A stretch of 64,000 nt of DNA from Micromonospora cathayae (GTDB taxonomy: Bacteria > Actinomycetota > Actinomycetes > Mycobacteriales > Micromonosporaceae): contig NZ_CP118615.1 in the NCBI RefSeq assembly GCF_028993575.1, positions 3,472,001 through 3,536,000 of the forward strand, given 5' to 3'. Positions 9,217 through 17,394 of this stretch are shown here, one piece after another (position 1 is the first letter of the stretch; every line of letters starts with the position of its first letter). The notes under the pieces were generated by a model, which did not search any database, was not told the origin of the DNA, and saw nothing but the letters and a program-made list of their open reading frames with translations. Position numbers and translations under genes: made by a program.

Positions 9217-9849
9217 TCAGAGTTCCAGACCGGTGGTGACCCGCACCGACGGGTGCAGCCGGGCCAGCCGGGCGGCCAACGTCACGGTGTACACGTCCGC
9301 CGCGACCACCAGGTCGACGGTGCCGAAGTCGATGCCGCGCAGCGCCTCGTCGAACCGGGTGGCCAGTAGCCGGGGCCGCAACGCCCGGTAGGTCGGCATG
9401 AACAGGCGCTTGTGGACCGCCCCGGAGACCTTGGTCTGGGCCCGGGAGACCACCTCGGCCGGGCGGCGCAGCGGGCGTCCCCAACGCTGCCCGGCGACCA
9501 GCCCGACGACGTTGCTGACCGCCCGGGGACCCCGGAACACCAGCGCCCGCTCCACCCGGCGGACCAGCAGCTGCTCCTCGGGACGGTCCAGGGGGTGCAG
9601 CCGGATCCGGGGGTCCAGGTCCTCTATCTCCTGCCAGTGCTCCACCCTGGACACGAAGACGTGTACGTCGTCGCCGCGCCCGGCCAGGTTCTGCACGTAG
9701 TTCACCAGCCGCAGCTGCGGTCGGTGGATCAGCGACAGCACCAGCACCCGCTTGGGGCGGCCGGTGGTCACCTCGGCGCGTGGCGCGTCGTCGACGGCGG
9801 TCACCACGGTCTCGGCCGTCTCGACCCTGTCCTCCTCGTACGAACTCAC
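9217..9849 (-). CDS. Uncharacterised protein, paralogue of the 11267-11815 product, in GT operon
   Basis: A 210-aa soluble protein with no function I can name. The N-terminus (after about 30 acidic residues) has a Rossmann-like strand VLVLSLIHRPQLRLV, similar to the opening of GT-B enzymes, but no donor-site half follows. The C-terminal 100 residues align by eye with the protein encoded at 11267-11815: both have VH(K/R)RLF(M/L)P(T/V)Y, then a VDL(V/L)V(A/V)AD segment and an AARL motif. The start is GTG 9849, overlapping the upstream GT stop (GTGA) with AGGAGG about 10 nt ahead. It is the last gene of a four-gene minus-strand run (13047 to 9217). It may be a GT accessory or a truncated GT. Confidence 0.78.
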   Translation of the reverse strand: MSSYEEDRVETAETVVTAVDDAPRAEVTTGRPKRVLVLSLIHRPQLRLVNYVQNLAGRGDDVHVFVSRVEHWQEIEDLDPRIRLHPLDRPEEQLLVRRVERALVFRGPRAVSNVVGLVAGQRWGRPLRRPAEVVSRAQTKVSGAVHKRLFMPTYRALRPRLLATRFDEALRGIDFGTVDLVVAADVYTVTLAARLARLHPSVRVTTGLEL

Positions 9850-11237
9850 GCCGACACCACCTCCTGCTCCTCGCGGGACGCCGCTCCCGCCAGTTGACGC
9901 AGTTCCGCCTCCAGCGGGCCGAGCACCCGCTGCCGGGTGTACCGGCTGGCGTGCCGGATCGCGGCCTCCCGGGCCTCCGGGGTGAGGTCCCGGGCCGCCT
10001 TGCCCGCCGCGATCATCGTCTGCGCGATCTGTTCCGGATCGAGACTGTCGGCGTTGAACCACAACGGGTAGCCGGCCAGCACCTCGGTGGCCGCGATGCC
10101 CGGTGCGTGCACCGACACGATCGGCCGACCACTCGCCATGTACTCGAAGATCTTGCCGGAGGTGACGTACCGGGCGCCGCCGGCGAGGAAGACCAGCACG
10201 TCGCTCTCCGCGTACGCCGCCGCGACGTCGGTCTTGGCGACCGGTCCCCGGTACCGCACCCCCGAGGCCGGGTCGTCGGTCTGCCCGGCCGCCGGGTCGA
10301 GCCCGAGCCGTTCCAGCAGCTGCACGTCGCTGCCCTTGAAGAAGCCGAGGTGCCCGAAGACGTTCAGCACCGCGTCGTCCAGGTCGGGATGCTGGCGGGC
10401 CAACCGGAACGCCTCGACCAGCTCCTCCACCGGCTGGTTGTTGGTGACCGTGCCGAGGTACGAGAAACGCAGCGGTCCGGCGGCGGTGCGTGGCCCGGCA
10501 CCGGGCGCGTCGTCGAGCACGGTGAGCAGGTCCGGGTCCCAGCCGTTGGGGACGACACGCATCCGGTCGGCGACCTCCGGGTACCGCTCCGCGTGCCAGC
10601 CGCGCAGCGCGTCGTTGACGAAGACCGCCCGGCTGGCGCCCCGCAGCACCCGCCGCTCCCAGGCCCACACCGGGTGGTCGTCCTCGTAGGCCGGCTCGTC
10701 GGCGAACAGGTCCAGGGTCCACGAGTCCCGGTAGTCCACCACGTACGGCACCCGCGCCAACCGGTGGAACAGCCAGGCGGCGGCGAAGGACGCGAACGGG
10801 TTGCCGGTGGCCAGCACCACGTCGAACGGCCGGCGGGCGTGCAGCCGCAGGGCCCGGCGTACGCAGGCCCAGCCCCACGAGGCGTAGTGCTCCGGGAAGA
10901 TCCGCTGGCCCAGGTCGTAGATGTACCGGGCGGTCACCGGCATGGTCTGCCGGAAGCGGCTGAACCGCCGCACGTCCCGTTCCCAGACGAACTGGTTGAG
11001 CCGGGGCCGCTCGATCCGGATCCGCTCGTCCACCGTCTCGGCGAGCTTCTCGTCCACCGAGCCGATCGCCTCGTGCAGGAACTTCAGCGGGGCCGCCATG
11101 ACCGTGACGTCCCAGCCCTCCGCGGCCAGGTGGTTGGCGGTGGCCCGGGCGCGGTACACGCCACTGGCACGGGACGGGGGAAAGTAGAACGACAGGTAGA
11201 GCACTCGCGGCTGTCGTCCCCGGTGTCGGCTTGTCAT
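9846..11237 (-). CDS. GT4-family glycosyltransferase
   Basis: A 463-aa GT-B enzyme predicted to transfer a sugar to a lipid-linked surface polymer on the cytoplasmic face. It opens with VLYLSFYFPPSRASGVYRA, has the interdomain VVDYRDSWT segment, an FVNDALRGW helix and a C-terminal donor-site region (YMASGRPIVSVHAPG). The start is ATG 11237 with GGAGA upstream. It lies between two mutually related small proteins (11267-11815 and 9217-9849), with tight spacing on both sides. The GT at 62689 shares the FPP opening and the DYRDxWT motif, so the two are likely homologues. Confidence 0.9.
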   Translation of the reverse strand: MTSRHRGRQPRVLYLSFYFPPSRASGVYRARATANHLAAEGWDVTVMAAPLKFLHEAIGSVDEKLAETVDERIRIERPRLNQFVWERDVRRFSRFRQTMPVTARYIYDLGQRIFPEHYASWGWACVRRALRLHARRPFDVVLATGNPFASFAAAWLFHRLARVPYVVDYRDSWTLDLFADEPAYEDDHPVWAWERRVLRGASRAVFVNDALRGWHAERYPEVADRMRVVPNGWDPDLLTVLDDAPGAGPRTAAGPLRFSYLGTVTNNQPVEELVEAFRLARQHPDLDDAVLNVFGHLGFFKGSDVQLLERLGLDPAAGQTDDPASGVRYRGPVAKTDVAAAYAESDVLVFLAGGARYVTSGKIFEYMASGRPIVSVHAPGIAATEVLAGYPLWFNADSLDPEQIAQTMIAAGKAARDLTPEAREAAIRHASRYTRQRVLGPLEAELRQLAGAASREEQEVVSA

Positions 11238-11266
11238 CAGGTTCTCCGCGATTCGGTCTGGCGCCG

Positions 11267-11815
11267 TCAGGCCGGCGGCGGCGTGCCGCTCGGTGCGGCG
11301 GTGTCGAGGCCGTACGAGATGTTCGGGCAGATCCGGTCCTCCAGGACCAGGCGGGCGGCCACCGGAATCGACACCGGGTCGGCGACCACCAGCAGGTCGA
11401 CGCCTTCCCGGGCGATCTGGCGGCGCAGCAACCGGTGGCGGACGTCGCCCCAGAGCCGGTGGTAGACCGGAAGGAAGAGCCGGCGGTGCACCCGGCCGGC
11501 GATCCGCCGGTCGTAGGCCCGGCTGGCCCGCTGCGACCAGCCGGTGAGGCGACCCCGCCCGACGACGCGCAGCGCCGCCCGGGGGGCCCGGTGCACGATG
11601 AGCTGCTCGGCCGCGACGGGCAGGTGCGCGCGTTGCAGCCGGGCCAGCTCGACCACCCGGACCCCGGGGGCGAACCGCTGGCCCCGCCACGCGGTCAGCT
11701 CGTCGACGACGACGGTGGCCCGGCCACCGCCGGCGACCACCCGGGCGGACTCCTCGACGACCACCCGGGCCCGGTTGCCGCCGAGAGCGAGGAAGATCGT
11801 GCGCTGTGCGGCCAT
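11267..11815 (-). CDS. Uncharacterised protein, paralogue of the 9217-9849 product, in GT operon
   Basis: A 182-aa protein. It begins TIFLALGGNRARVVVEESARV, which looks like a Rossmann strand and helix, and ends with the segment shared with the 9217-9849 protein (VHRRLFLPVYHRL, VDLLVVADPVS, AARLV). No catalytic residues are recognisable. The ATG at 11815 overlaps the stop of the upstream GT by one base (TGATG), so it is translationally coupled. By context it takes part in polymer assembly; the activity is unknown. Confidence 0.78.
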   Translation of the reverse strand: MAAQRTIFLALGGNRARVVVEESARVVAGGGRATVVVDELTAWRGQRFAPGVRVVELARLQRAHLPVAAEQLIVHRAPRAALRVVGRGRLTGWSQRASRAYDRRIAGRVHRRLFLPVYHRLWGDVRHRLLRRQIAREGVDLLVVADPVSIPVAARLVLEDRICPNISYGLDTAAPSGTPPPA

Positions 11816-13047
11816 CAGTGTCCCTGCTCCGGAGCCGGGTCGGTGGTGACGTGGTCGGGGAACCAGGCCCGCCGGTGCGCCTGCGCCACCGCCGGATAGC
11901 CGTACCGGGCGGCCAGCTCCCGGCGGGCCAGGCCGAGGTCCATCCCGGCGGTGAACCGGTCCCGCAGCCGACGGTAACCGGCGGCCAGCGACTCCGGGTC
12001 GTCCTCCACCGGCACCAGTTCACCGGCGGCGTCCTCGATCCCGGCCAGGCTCTCCTCCGGGCCGCCGCACCGGGTGACCAGCACCGGCATGCCGGCCGCC
12101 GAGGCTTCCACGACGGTCATCCCGAACGTCTCGAACTGGCTGGGGTGTACCAGCAGGTCGTGCTCCCGCATCAGCCCCAGCGCCTGCTCGGGCGGGACGG
12201 CACCGGTGAACCGGATCGCCCCGGTCACCCCCAGTTCCGCGGCGCGGGCGGTGAGTTTCTCCTGCAACGGCCCCTCGCCGACGAAGGTCAGGGTCAGCGT
12301 CGGGTCGTCGGCCCGGCAGAGCGCGAACGCCTCCAGCAGCCGCTGCACCCCCTTGCGGGGGATCAGCCCGCCGACGAAGAGCCAACGGCGCAGCGCGGTG
12401 ACCGGGGTGGCGCGCTCGGCGGCGAAGGAGACCGGGTTGGGGATGATCCGCACCCGGTCGGCGTACTCGGGGAACGCCTCGACCAGCGGGTCGCGTACCG
12501 CGCGGCCCACCGCGAACACCCCGGCGCAGCGGCGCAGCAGCTCCGCGTACATCTCGCGGGCCTCGGGCTGGGCCAGCACCGCGTCGAGGAAGGTGGCGTG
12601 CTCGGTGACGAAGACCCGGGCGTCGGGACGGGCGTTGCGCAGGGCCGCCCAGCCGCCGGGGAGCCCGACGTGGGCGTGCACCACCGGGGCGTCGATCGGC
12701 TGCCCGCCCAGGGCGGCCGAGACGGTGGCCGAGTGCCGCTGCGCGATCTCGGCGTACGACAGGCCCACCGGCAACGGCACCGGCAGGTGCAGCCGGGTGG
12801 CCCCACCTACGGTCGGGTACCCGCGCAGGGCGTGGGGGAGCAGGGCGTGGTGGGCGCGGACGATCTCGGCGTCCTCGGCTGCGGAGTGCCGGCCGGCCCA
12901 CTCGTCGCACTGGTAGACCGTCACCCGCTCGTAGCCCGGGGCGGTCGCCTCGACCATGGCCTTGACGAACGCGCCCAGGAAGGGACGCTGCGTGCTCGGG
13001 TACCAGGGGGTGAGGATGGCGACGCTGCTGGGAAAGGCGGTCGTCAC
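11815..13047 (-). CDS. GT4/GT1-family glycosyltransferase
   Basis: A 410-aa GT-B glycosyltransferase. The acceptor half opens with SVAILTPWYPSTQRPFLGAF; the donor half has a WLFVGGLIPRKGVQ strand-loop and the EX7E-type region FETFGMTVVEASAAGMPVL. I use GTG 13047 as start (AGGAGGA 9 nt upstream) rather than a longer in-frame ATG at 13152 whose extra residues are arginine-rich and not GT-like. It is first in the minus-strand run 13047-9217, with one-base or four-base overlaps at two of the junctions. Confidence 0.91.
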   Translation of the reverse strand: MTTAFPSSVAILTPWYPSTQRPFLGAFVKAMVEATAPGYERVTVYQCDEWAGRHSAAEDAEIVRAHHALLPHALRGYPTVGGATRLHLPVPLPVGLSYAEIAQRHSATVSAALGGQPIDAPVVHAHVGLPGGWAALRNARPDARVFVTEHATFLDAVLAQPEAREMYAELLRRCAGVFAVGRAVRDPLVEAFPEYADRVRIIPNPVSFAAERATPVTALRRWLFVGGLIPRKGVQRLLEAFALCRADDPTLTLTFVGEGPLQEKLTARAAELGVTGAIRFTGAVPPEQALGLMREHDLLVHPSQFETFGMTVVEASAAGMPVLVTRCGGPEESLAGIEDAAGELVPVEDDPESLAAGYRRLRDRFTAGMDLGLARRELAARYGYPAVAQAHRRAWFPDHVTTDPAPEQGH

Positions 13048-13170
13048 GCGAGTGGTTCCTCCTGAGGCGTGGCAGCAGCGGTGAATGCTACCAGTCTGAC
13101 CTGTACGGACACGGCGTGCACGGTGAAGCGACGCCGGGCGGCCGCTGGTCACCCGGCGTCTGCCTGTCGT

Positions 13171-14259
13171 TCAGCCGAGGCGCTCCGCCAGGATCCGCAC
13201 CACCCGCTCGGCGGCCCGGCCGTCACCGTACGGGGTGCCCTGCTCGCTCTGCGGCGCGGGCCGGGTGGCCGTCTCGATCCATGCCGGGCGGCCCAGCGCG
13301 TCCGGGTCCGGGACGAGCCGGTTCCAGTCGCCGGCCAGGGTCTCCACCCACTCCGTCTCCGGCCGCAGCGTGGTGCACGCCCGGCCGAGCAGGTACGCCT
13401 CCTTCTGCAGGCCGCCGGAGTCGGTGACCACACCGGCCGAGCCGAGCACCGCGGCCACCAGGCCGGCGTACCCGAGGGGCTGCCCGGTGTGCACCGCGCC
13501 CTGGTCGAGCTTCAGACCGTGCGCCTCGGCGCGGGCCTTCAGGCGCGGGTGGGCCAGCAGCGCCACCGGCACCGGCAGGTCGGCCATGGCCGCGATGATC
13601 GACGCCAGCCGGGCCGGGTCGTCGGTGTTGTCCGGCCGGTGCAGGGTGGCCAGCAGGTACGGCTGCTCCGGGTCGATGCCCTCGGGCAGCGTCGGCCGGG
13701 GGTGCTCGCCGGCCAGGACGGCGTCGCGGACCCGCAGGCAGACGTCGACCATGACGTCCCCGCTGAGCACCGCCCGGCCGGCCAGGCCCTCGTTGGCCAG
13801 GTGGCGCAGGGCCTCCTCGGTGGGGGCGAGCAGCAGGTCGGCGGCGTGGTCGGTGAGCACCCGGTTGTGCTCCTCGGGCATCCGGCGGTTGAACGACCGC
13901 AGGCCGGCCTCCAGGTGGGCCACCTTCAGGTGCTGCTTGACCGCGCTGAGCGCGCCGGCGAGCGTGGAGTTGGTGTCGCCGTAGACGAGCACCCAGTCGG
14001 GCTGCTGCTCGGCCAGGACCGGGTCGATCGCGGCGAGCACCCCGCCGGTCTGCACGCCGTGGCTGCCGGAGCCGATGCCCAGGTGCACGTCCGGGTCGGG
14101 GATGCCCAGCCCGCTGAAGAAGACGTCGGAGAGGTTGACGTCGTAGTGCTGGCCGGTGTGCACGATCACGTGCTCGTAGCCGGTGCCGGCGAACGCGGCG
14201 GCGATCGGCGCCAGCTTGACCAGCTGGGGACGGGCTCCGACAACGCTGACGACCTTCAC
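13171..14259 (-). CDS. Non-hydrolysing UDP-sugar 2-epimerase, WbpI/WlbD-like
   Basis: A 362-aa WecB-superfamily epimerase that inverts C2 of a UDP-N-acetylhexosamine derivative through an elimination/addition mechanism. It carries the VVGARPQLVKLAP opening, HTGQHYD, YGDTNSTLAGA and LEAGLRSFNRRMPEE, and a LSGDVMVD segment. GARPQ and GDVMxD are what I recall from WbpI/WlbD, which act on UDP-GlcNAc(3NAc)A, whereas WecB proper has GTRPE. That supports a place at the end of the diacetamido-uronate pathway, but this is subfamily reading by eye. The start is GTG 14259 with AGGAG 7 nt upstream. A UDP-GlcNAc to UDP-ManNAc role is the alternative. Confidence 0.9.
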   Translation of the reverse strand: MKVVSVVGARPQLVKLAPIAAAFAGTGYEHVIVHTGQHYDVNLSDVFFSGLGIPDPDVHLGIGSGSHGVQTGGVLAAIDPVLAEQQPDWVLVYGDTNSTLAGALSAVKQHLKVAHLEAGLRSFNRRMPEEHNRVLTDHAADLLLAPTEEALRHLANEGLAGRAVLSGDVMVDVCLRVRDAVLAGEHPRPTLPEGIDPEQPYLLATLHRPDNTDDPARLASIIAAMADLPVPVALLAHPRLKARAEAHGLKLDQGAVHTGQPLGYAGLVAAVLGSAGVVTDSGGLQKEAYLLGRACTTLRPETEWVETLAGDWNRLVPDPDALGRPAWIETATRPAPQSEQGTPYGDGRAAERVVRILAERLG

Positions 14260-14441
14260 TGACCATCTCCTGCACGTCGTGGGTTCCGGGAAGGGGCGCG
14301 GCGATGCCCCGGTCGGGCGCGCTGGGCGGGGTGCCCGTGCGCGGGCACCGGATGCCGACGGTCGGTCACGTACCCGCGGCCCCGGCGCAAGACCTTACGG
14401 TACGTCTCCGTGTCGGGGCCGGACGCCCCGCGTGCCGGGCC

Positions 14442-15209
14442 TCACCGGCGTCGCCGTTCGAGCACCCGGCGCAGCCCCGCCCCGGCCCGACCGGTCCGGC
14501 CGAGGACCAGCCGGCCCAGCGCCGACGCCGACGGGGACTCCAGGGCGGCCAGGCGGGCCCGCGCCCCGGCCAGGTCCCGCTCGGCCGCCCGCAGCGCCTC
14601 GTCCCGCTCGGCCAGTTCCCGGGTGAGCGCGGCGACCCGGTCGTCCAGTTCGGCGAGGCGACGGCGGGCCGGCCGGGTGACGAGGTCGCCGAGCACGTAC
14701 TCGTTCGCCATCCGGAGCAGTGCGGTGGTGTGGTCGGCGGATTCCCGGGGCGAATGGTCCTCGGGGCTCAGGTAGGGACGTGGTGTGGTGACCGAGGTCA
14801 CCCGCTCCACGACGAGGGCGGCGTGCACCCCACGGATCGCCACCCGGTCCAGCGGGGCGGCGGTGACGACCTGGCAGCGGGCCGCGCCGAGCGGGTCGAG
14901 CAGCCGGTGGTACGGGATCGCGGCCACCGGCCAGCCGAGCAGCAGGAGCAGCCGGGCGCCGGGGGCCAGCCGGCCCAGCAGGGGCACCAGCGCCGAGGGG
15001 TCGGTGTGGCCCGGCGGGTTGGGTCCGGTCAGGGCCAGGGCCAGCACGCCGGCACCGAGGGGTCCGTCCGGGGCGTCGAGGTCGGCCCGCCGGTACGCCA
15101 CCTCCTCCGGCGCGCGCAGGTGCCGGCGCAGCCGGACCTGCTCGTGGGTGACGTCGACGATCTCCCGTACCCCGTCGAGGAGGTGGGTGTCGATCTCGTG
15201 CAGGCGCAT
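14442..15209 (-). CDS. Uncharacterised protein with methyltransferase-like core and C-terminal coiled coil
   Basis: A 255-aa protein in the same operon as the SAM methyltransferase upstream (15-nt gap; GGAGG 6 nt before ATG 15209). Residues about 50-140 have alternating hydrophobic strands (VLALALTG, ARLLLLLGWPVAAIP, ALVVERV) reminiscent of a Rossmann fold, but no SAM-binding GxGxG loop. Residues about 180-235 form a heptad-rich helix (LAELDDRVAALTRELAERDE onward), a likely coiled coil. It could be a structural partner of the methyltransferase. Function unknown. Confidence 0.75.
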   Translation of the reverse strand: MRLHEIDTHLLDGVREIVDVTHEQVRLRRHLRAPEEVAYRRADLDAPDGPLGAGVLALALTGPNPPGHTDPSALVPLLGRLAPGARLLLLLGWPVAAIPYHRLLDPLGAARCQVVTAAPLDRVAIRGVHAALVVERVTSVTTPRPYLSPEDHSPRESADHTTALLRMANEYVLGDLVTRPARRRLAELDDRVAALTRELAERDEALRAAERDLAGARARLAALESPSASALGRLVLGRTGRAGAGLRRVLERRRR

Positions 15210-15224
15210 CCGGTCCTCCCCGGG

Positions 15225-15866
15225 TCAGCCGGTGCGGGTGAACGCGTGGAAGCCGATCGGGCTGCCCCGGAACCGGTACGGGTGCCAGCCGTCGGCCCGG
15301 AAGCCGGCTGGCGACAGCACCGACCGGTAGCGGTCCGGCCCGCGACCCACCTGGTAGTTGCCGTACACCCGTCGCCCGGGTTCGCCCTGGTCGGAGACGA
15401 CCAGCCGGCCACCGAGCCGGACCAGCGCGGCCAGGTTCCGCAGCGACGCCTGCCACTGTTCCTCGTCGAGGACGTGGAACAGCACGTCGATCGAGACGAC
15501 CGCGTCGTACGGCCAGGGGCTGTGCCAGTCGGCGAGGGTCGACTCGTGGTAGCGCGGGCCACCGCCGAGCGTGCGCCCCTCGGCCAGCGCCGACGGGCTG
15601 GCGTCGATCCCGTCGACCCGGTGCCCGAAGCGGGCCAGGGCCCGGCTGAACCATCCCTTGCCGCAGCCGGCGTCGAGCAGGTACCGGGGAGCCACCGGGT
15701 CGCTGTGCTGGCCGAGCAGGTCCAGCAGGATGCCGAGCCGCCGGACGTAGAACATCTCGTTGGTGGCCTCGTCGAAGGAGACGTCGCCACCGGACCGCAG
15801 GTCGCCCTCGCGTCGGTGCCGGTCGTCCCAGTACGCCGTCGTCTCGGCGGCGGAGAGCAGTTCCAT
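15225..15866 (-). CDS. Class I SAM-dependent methyltransferase
   Basis: A 213-aa methyltransferase. Motif I is LLDAGCGKGWFSRAL, followed by VDGIDASPSAL (acidic ribose-binding position) and VVSIDVLFHVL as motif II. I start at ATG 15866; upstream in-frame codons are arginine- and glycine-rich and look non-coding. The SD is weak. It probably O-methylates a sugar or caps the polymer, as such enzymes do in O-antigen loci. The acceptor is not predictable from sequence. Confidence 0.87.
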   Translation of the reverse strand: MELLSAAETTAYWDDRHRREGDLRSGGDVSFDEATNEMFYVRRLGILLDLLGQHSDPVAPRYLLDAGCGKGWFSRALARFGHRVDGIDASPSALAEGRTLGGGPRYHESTLADWHSPWPYDAVVSIDVLFHVLDEEQWQASLRNLAALVRLGGRLVVSDQGEPGRRVYGNYQVGRGPDRYRSVLSPAGFRADGWHPYRFRGSPIGFHAFTRTG

Positions 15867-15988
15867 CGGTCGGTCACCGTCCTCACCGTCGACGGATGTC
15901 CCGGGTGCGCGGACGAGGGTCACGCTAGCACGTATCAGGAGTATTGCCCGATTGGCACGTTCCGTCGCTTCTCCCGGCCGTCCCCAGG

Positions 15989-17152
15989 TCAGAAGATGGC
16001 CCGCAGGTACGGCACCCGGGCCGCCCCCAGCGACACCGCGAACGAACCGACGGTCACCACCGCGCAGGTGACCAGGGTGACCGACAGTGACTCGCCGATC
16101 GCCAGGTCCGGGACGGCCCACTGGATCAGGGCGAGCAGCAGCAGGTGCACCAGGAACACCCCGAACGAGGCGTCGGCGAGCCGGACCAGCCAGCCGCCCA
16201 CCCGTGGCGACGGCCGCAACCGGTCACCTAGGGTGTTCGCTACCAGGAAGACACAGACGGCGGCGACCGCCACCGAAGCGCCCAGGTAGCTCACCGGGAA
16301 CAACGCCTGCACCACCGGCAGGTCCGGCCGGGAACCCCACCGCCAGACCCCCTCGGCCAGCAGCGCCGTGGCCAGCAGCGCGGCCAGGACAGTCCGCCAG
16401 CCGCCCAGGCGTACCCGGGCCAGTGCCCAGCCGGCCAGGAAGTACCCCACGTAGGGCCACCACATCGTCCATGCGCCCAGGTGGATCGGCCGGGGGGTGC
16501 CGTTCAGGTTCGCCACCCCGGCGATCATGAAAGCGGCGAGGATCCAGCCCATCGCCACCGCCGCGGTGATCCCGGCCCGGCGCCCGTCACCGGCGGCGAG
16601 GAAGGTCGCCAGCACCGGGGCCAGCAGGTACAATCCGGCGATCAGCCAGAGGAAGTACAGCGCGGTGTAGATCCGCCCGTCGATGAGCAATTGGGTGAGC
16701 GCCTTGCCGCTGAGCTCCTCGCCCCGCAGCAGCATCCGGACCACGACCAGGTAGATCAGGTGCCAGGCGATCAGCGCCGGGAGGATCCGGGCGAACCGCT
16801 TGCGGTAGAAGGCGGCCGGACCGTCCCGGTGGGCACGGGGCGCCAGCACCAGCGCGCCACTGATCATCACGAAGACCGGCACGGTCCAGATCGCCCCGAT
16901 GTCGATGGCGGTGGCGATCCACCAGTTGCGGCTGCCCCGACGGTCGTCGTTCGCCACGTAGGTGCCCACCACGTGGATCGCCACCACGCCGCAGATCGCC
17001 CCGATACGCAGCACGTCGAGGCCGTACCGGCGGGGCGGGCGGGCGTCCGGCGTGGCCCCGGCAGAGCCGGGCTCCGGCCCGGCGGCGGTGGCAGAGCCGG
17101 GCTCCGGCCCGGCGGCGGACGGAACGACGGGGGACTGGCTGGGCAGACTCAC
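15989..17152 (-). CDS. Membrane acyltransferase family 3 (OafA/WecH-like)
   Basis: An acyltransferase-3 protein of about 387 aa that would move an acetyl or similar group across the membrane onto a surface glycan. After a proline-rich leader, the core starts with YGLDVLRIGAICGVVAIHVVG, holding the family histidine, followed by about ten hydrophobic helices (for example VPVFVMISGALVLAP and LIAGLYLLAPVLATFL). GTG 17152 is chosen because TAGCAT lies 7 nt upstream (leaderless pattern); GTG 17188 with a GGAG 5 nt upstream is a fair alternative. The leader has two copies of a ten-residue GPEPGSA-type repeat encoded by a 30-bp duplication (17061-17118). Confidence 0.88.
   Translation of the reverse strand: MSLPSQSPVVPSAAGPEPGSATAAGPEPGSAGATPDARPPRRYGLDVLRIGAICGVVAIHVVGTYVANDDRRGSRNWWIATAIDIGAIWTVPVFVMISGALVLAPRAHRDGPAAFYRKRFARILPALIAWHLIYLVVVRMLLRGEELSGKALTQLLIDGRIYTALYFLWLIAGLYLLAPVLATFLAAGDGRRAGITAAVAMGWILAAFMIAGVANLNGTPRPIHLGAWTMWWPYVGYFLAGWALARVRLGGWRTVLAALLATALLAEGVWRWGSRPDLPVVQALFPVSYLGASVAVAAVCVFLVANTLGDRLRPSPRVGGWLVRLADASFGVFLVHLLLLALIQWAVPDLAIGESLSVTLVTCAVVTVGSFAVSLGAARVPYLRAIF
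17061..17118. repeat. 30-bp in-frame direct duplication in the acyltransferase leader
   Basis: Bases 17061-17088 and 17091-17118 are identical over 28 nt (unit starts GCAGAGCCGGGCTCCGG). Because the period is 30 nt the duplication keeps the frame and doubles a GPEPGSA peptide in the N-terminal tail. Confidence 0.85.
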
Positions 17153-17159
17153 CGGCGTG

Positions 17160-17165
17160 ATGCTA
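17160..17165 (-). promoter_or_regulatory. -10 element for leaderless start of the acyltransferase gene
   Basis: TAGCAT on the minus strand lies 7 nt before GTG 17152. This matches the TANNNT-N6/7-start arrangement seen at four other genes here. No clear -35. Confidence 0.4.
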
Positions 17166-17394
17166 GCCGGGATTCCGCCCGCGCCCACACGCGCTCCGGC
17201 GCGCCCGACGCGACCCCGGGGGGCCGGTGCCCGGAGCCGGCGGTGGGATACCGTGCTCGGGCGGCGGCCGACGGGCGACCGCGGCCCCCACGCACCGGTC
17301 TGCGGCGTTCCCGCCTGCCTCCGGGCGTGTGTGCTCGGCAGCGTTGTCCCGCATCGGGTGGCCGCGGGCTCGGCGGAAGGCAGAGGAGATCGGC

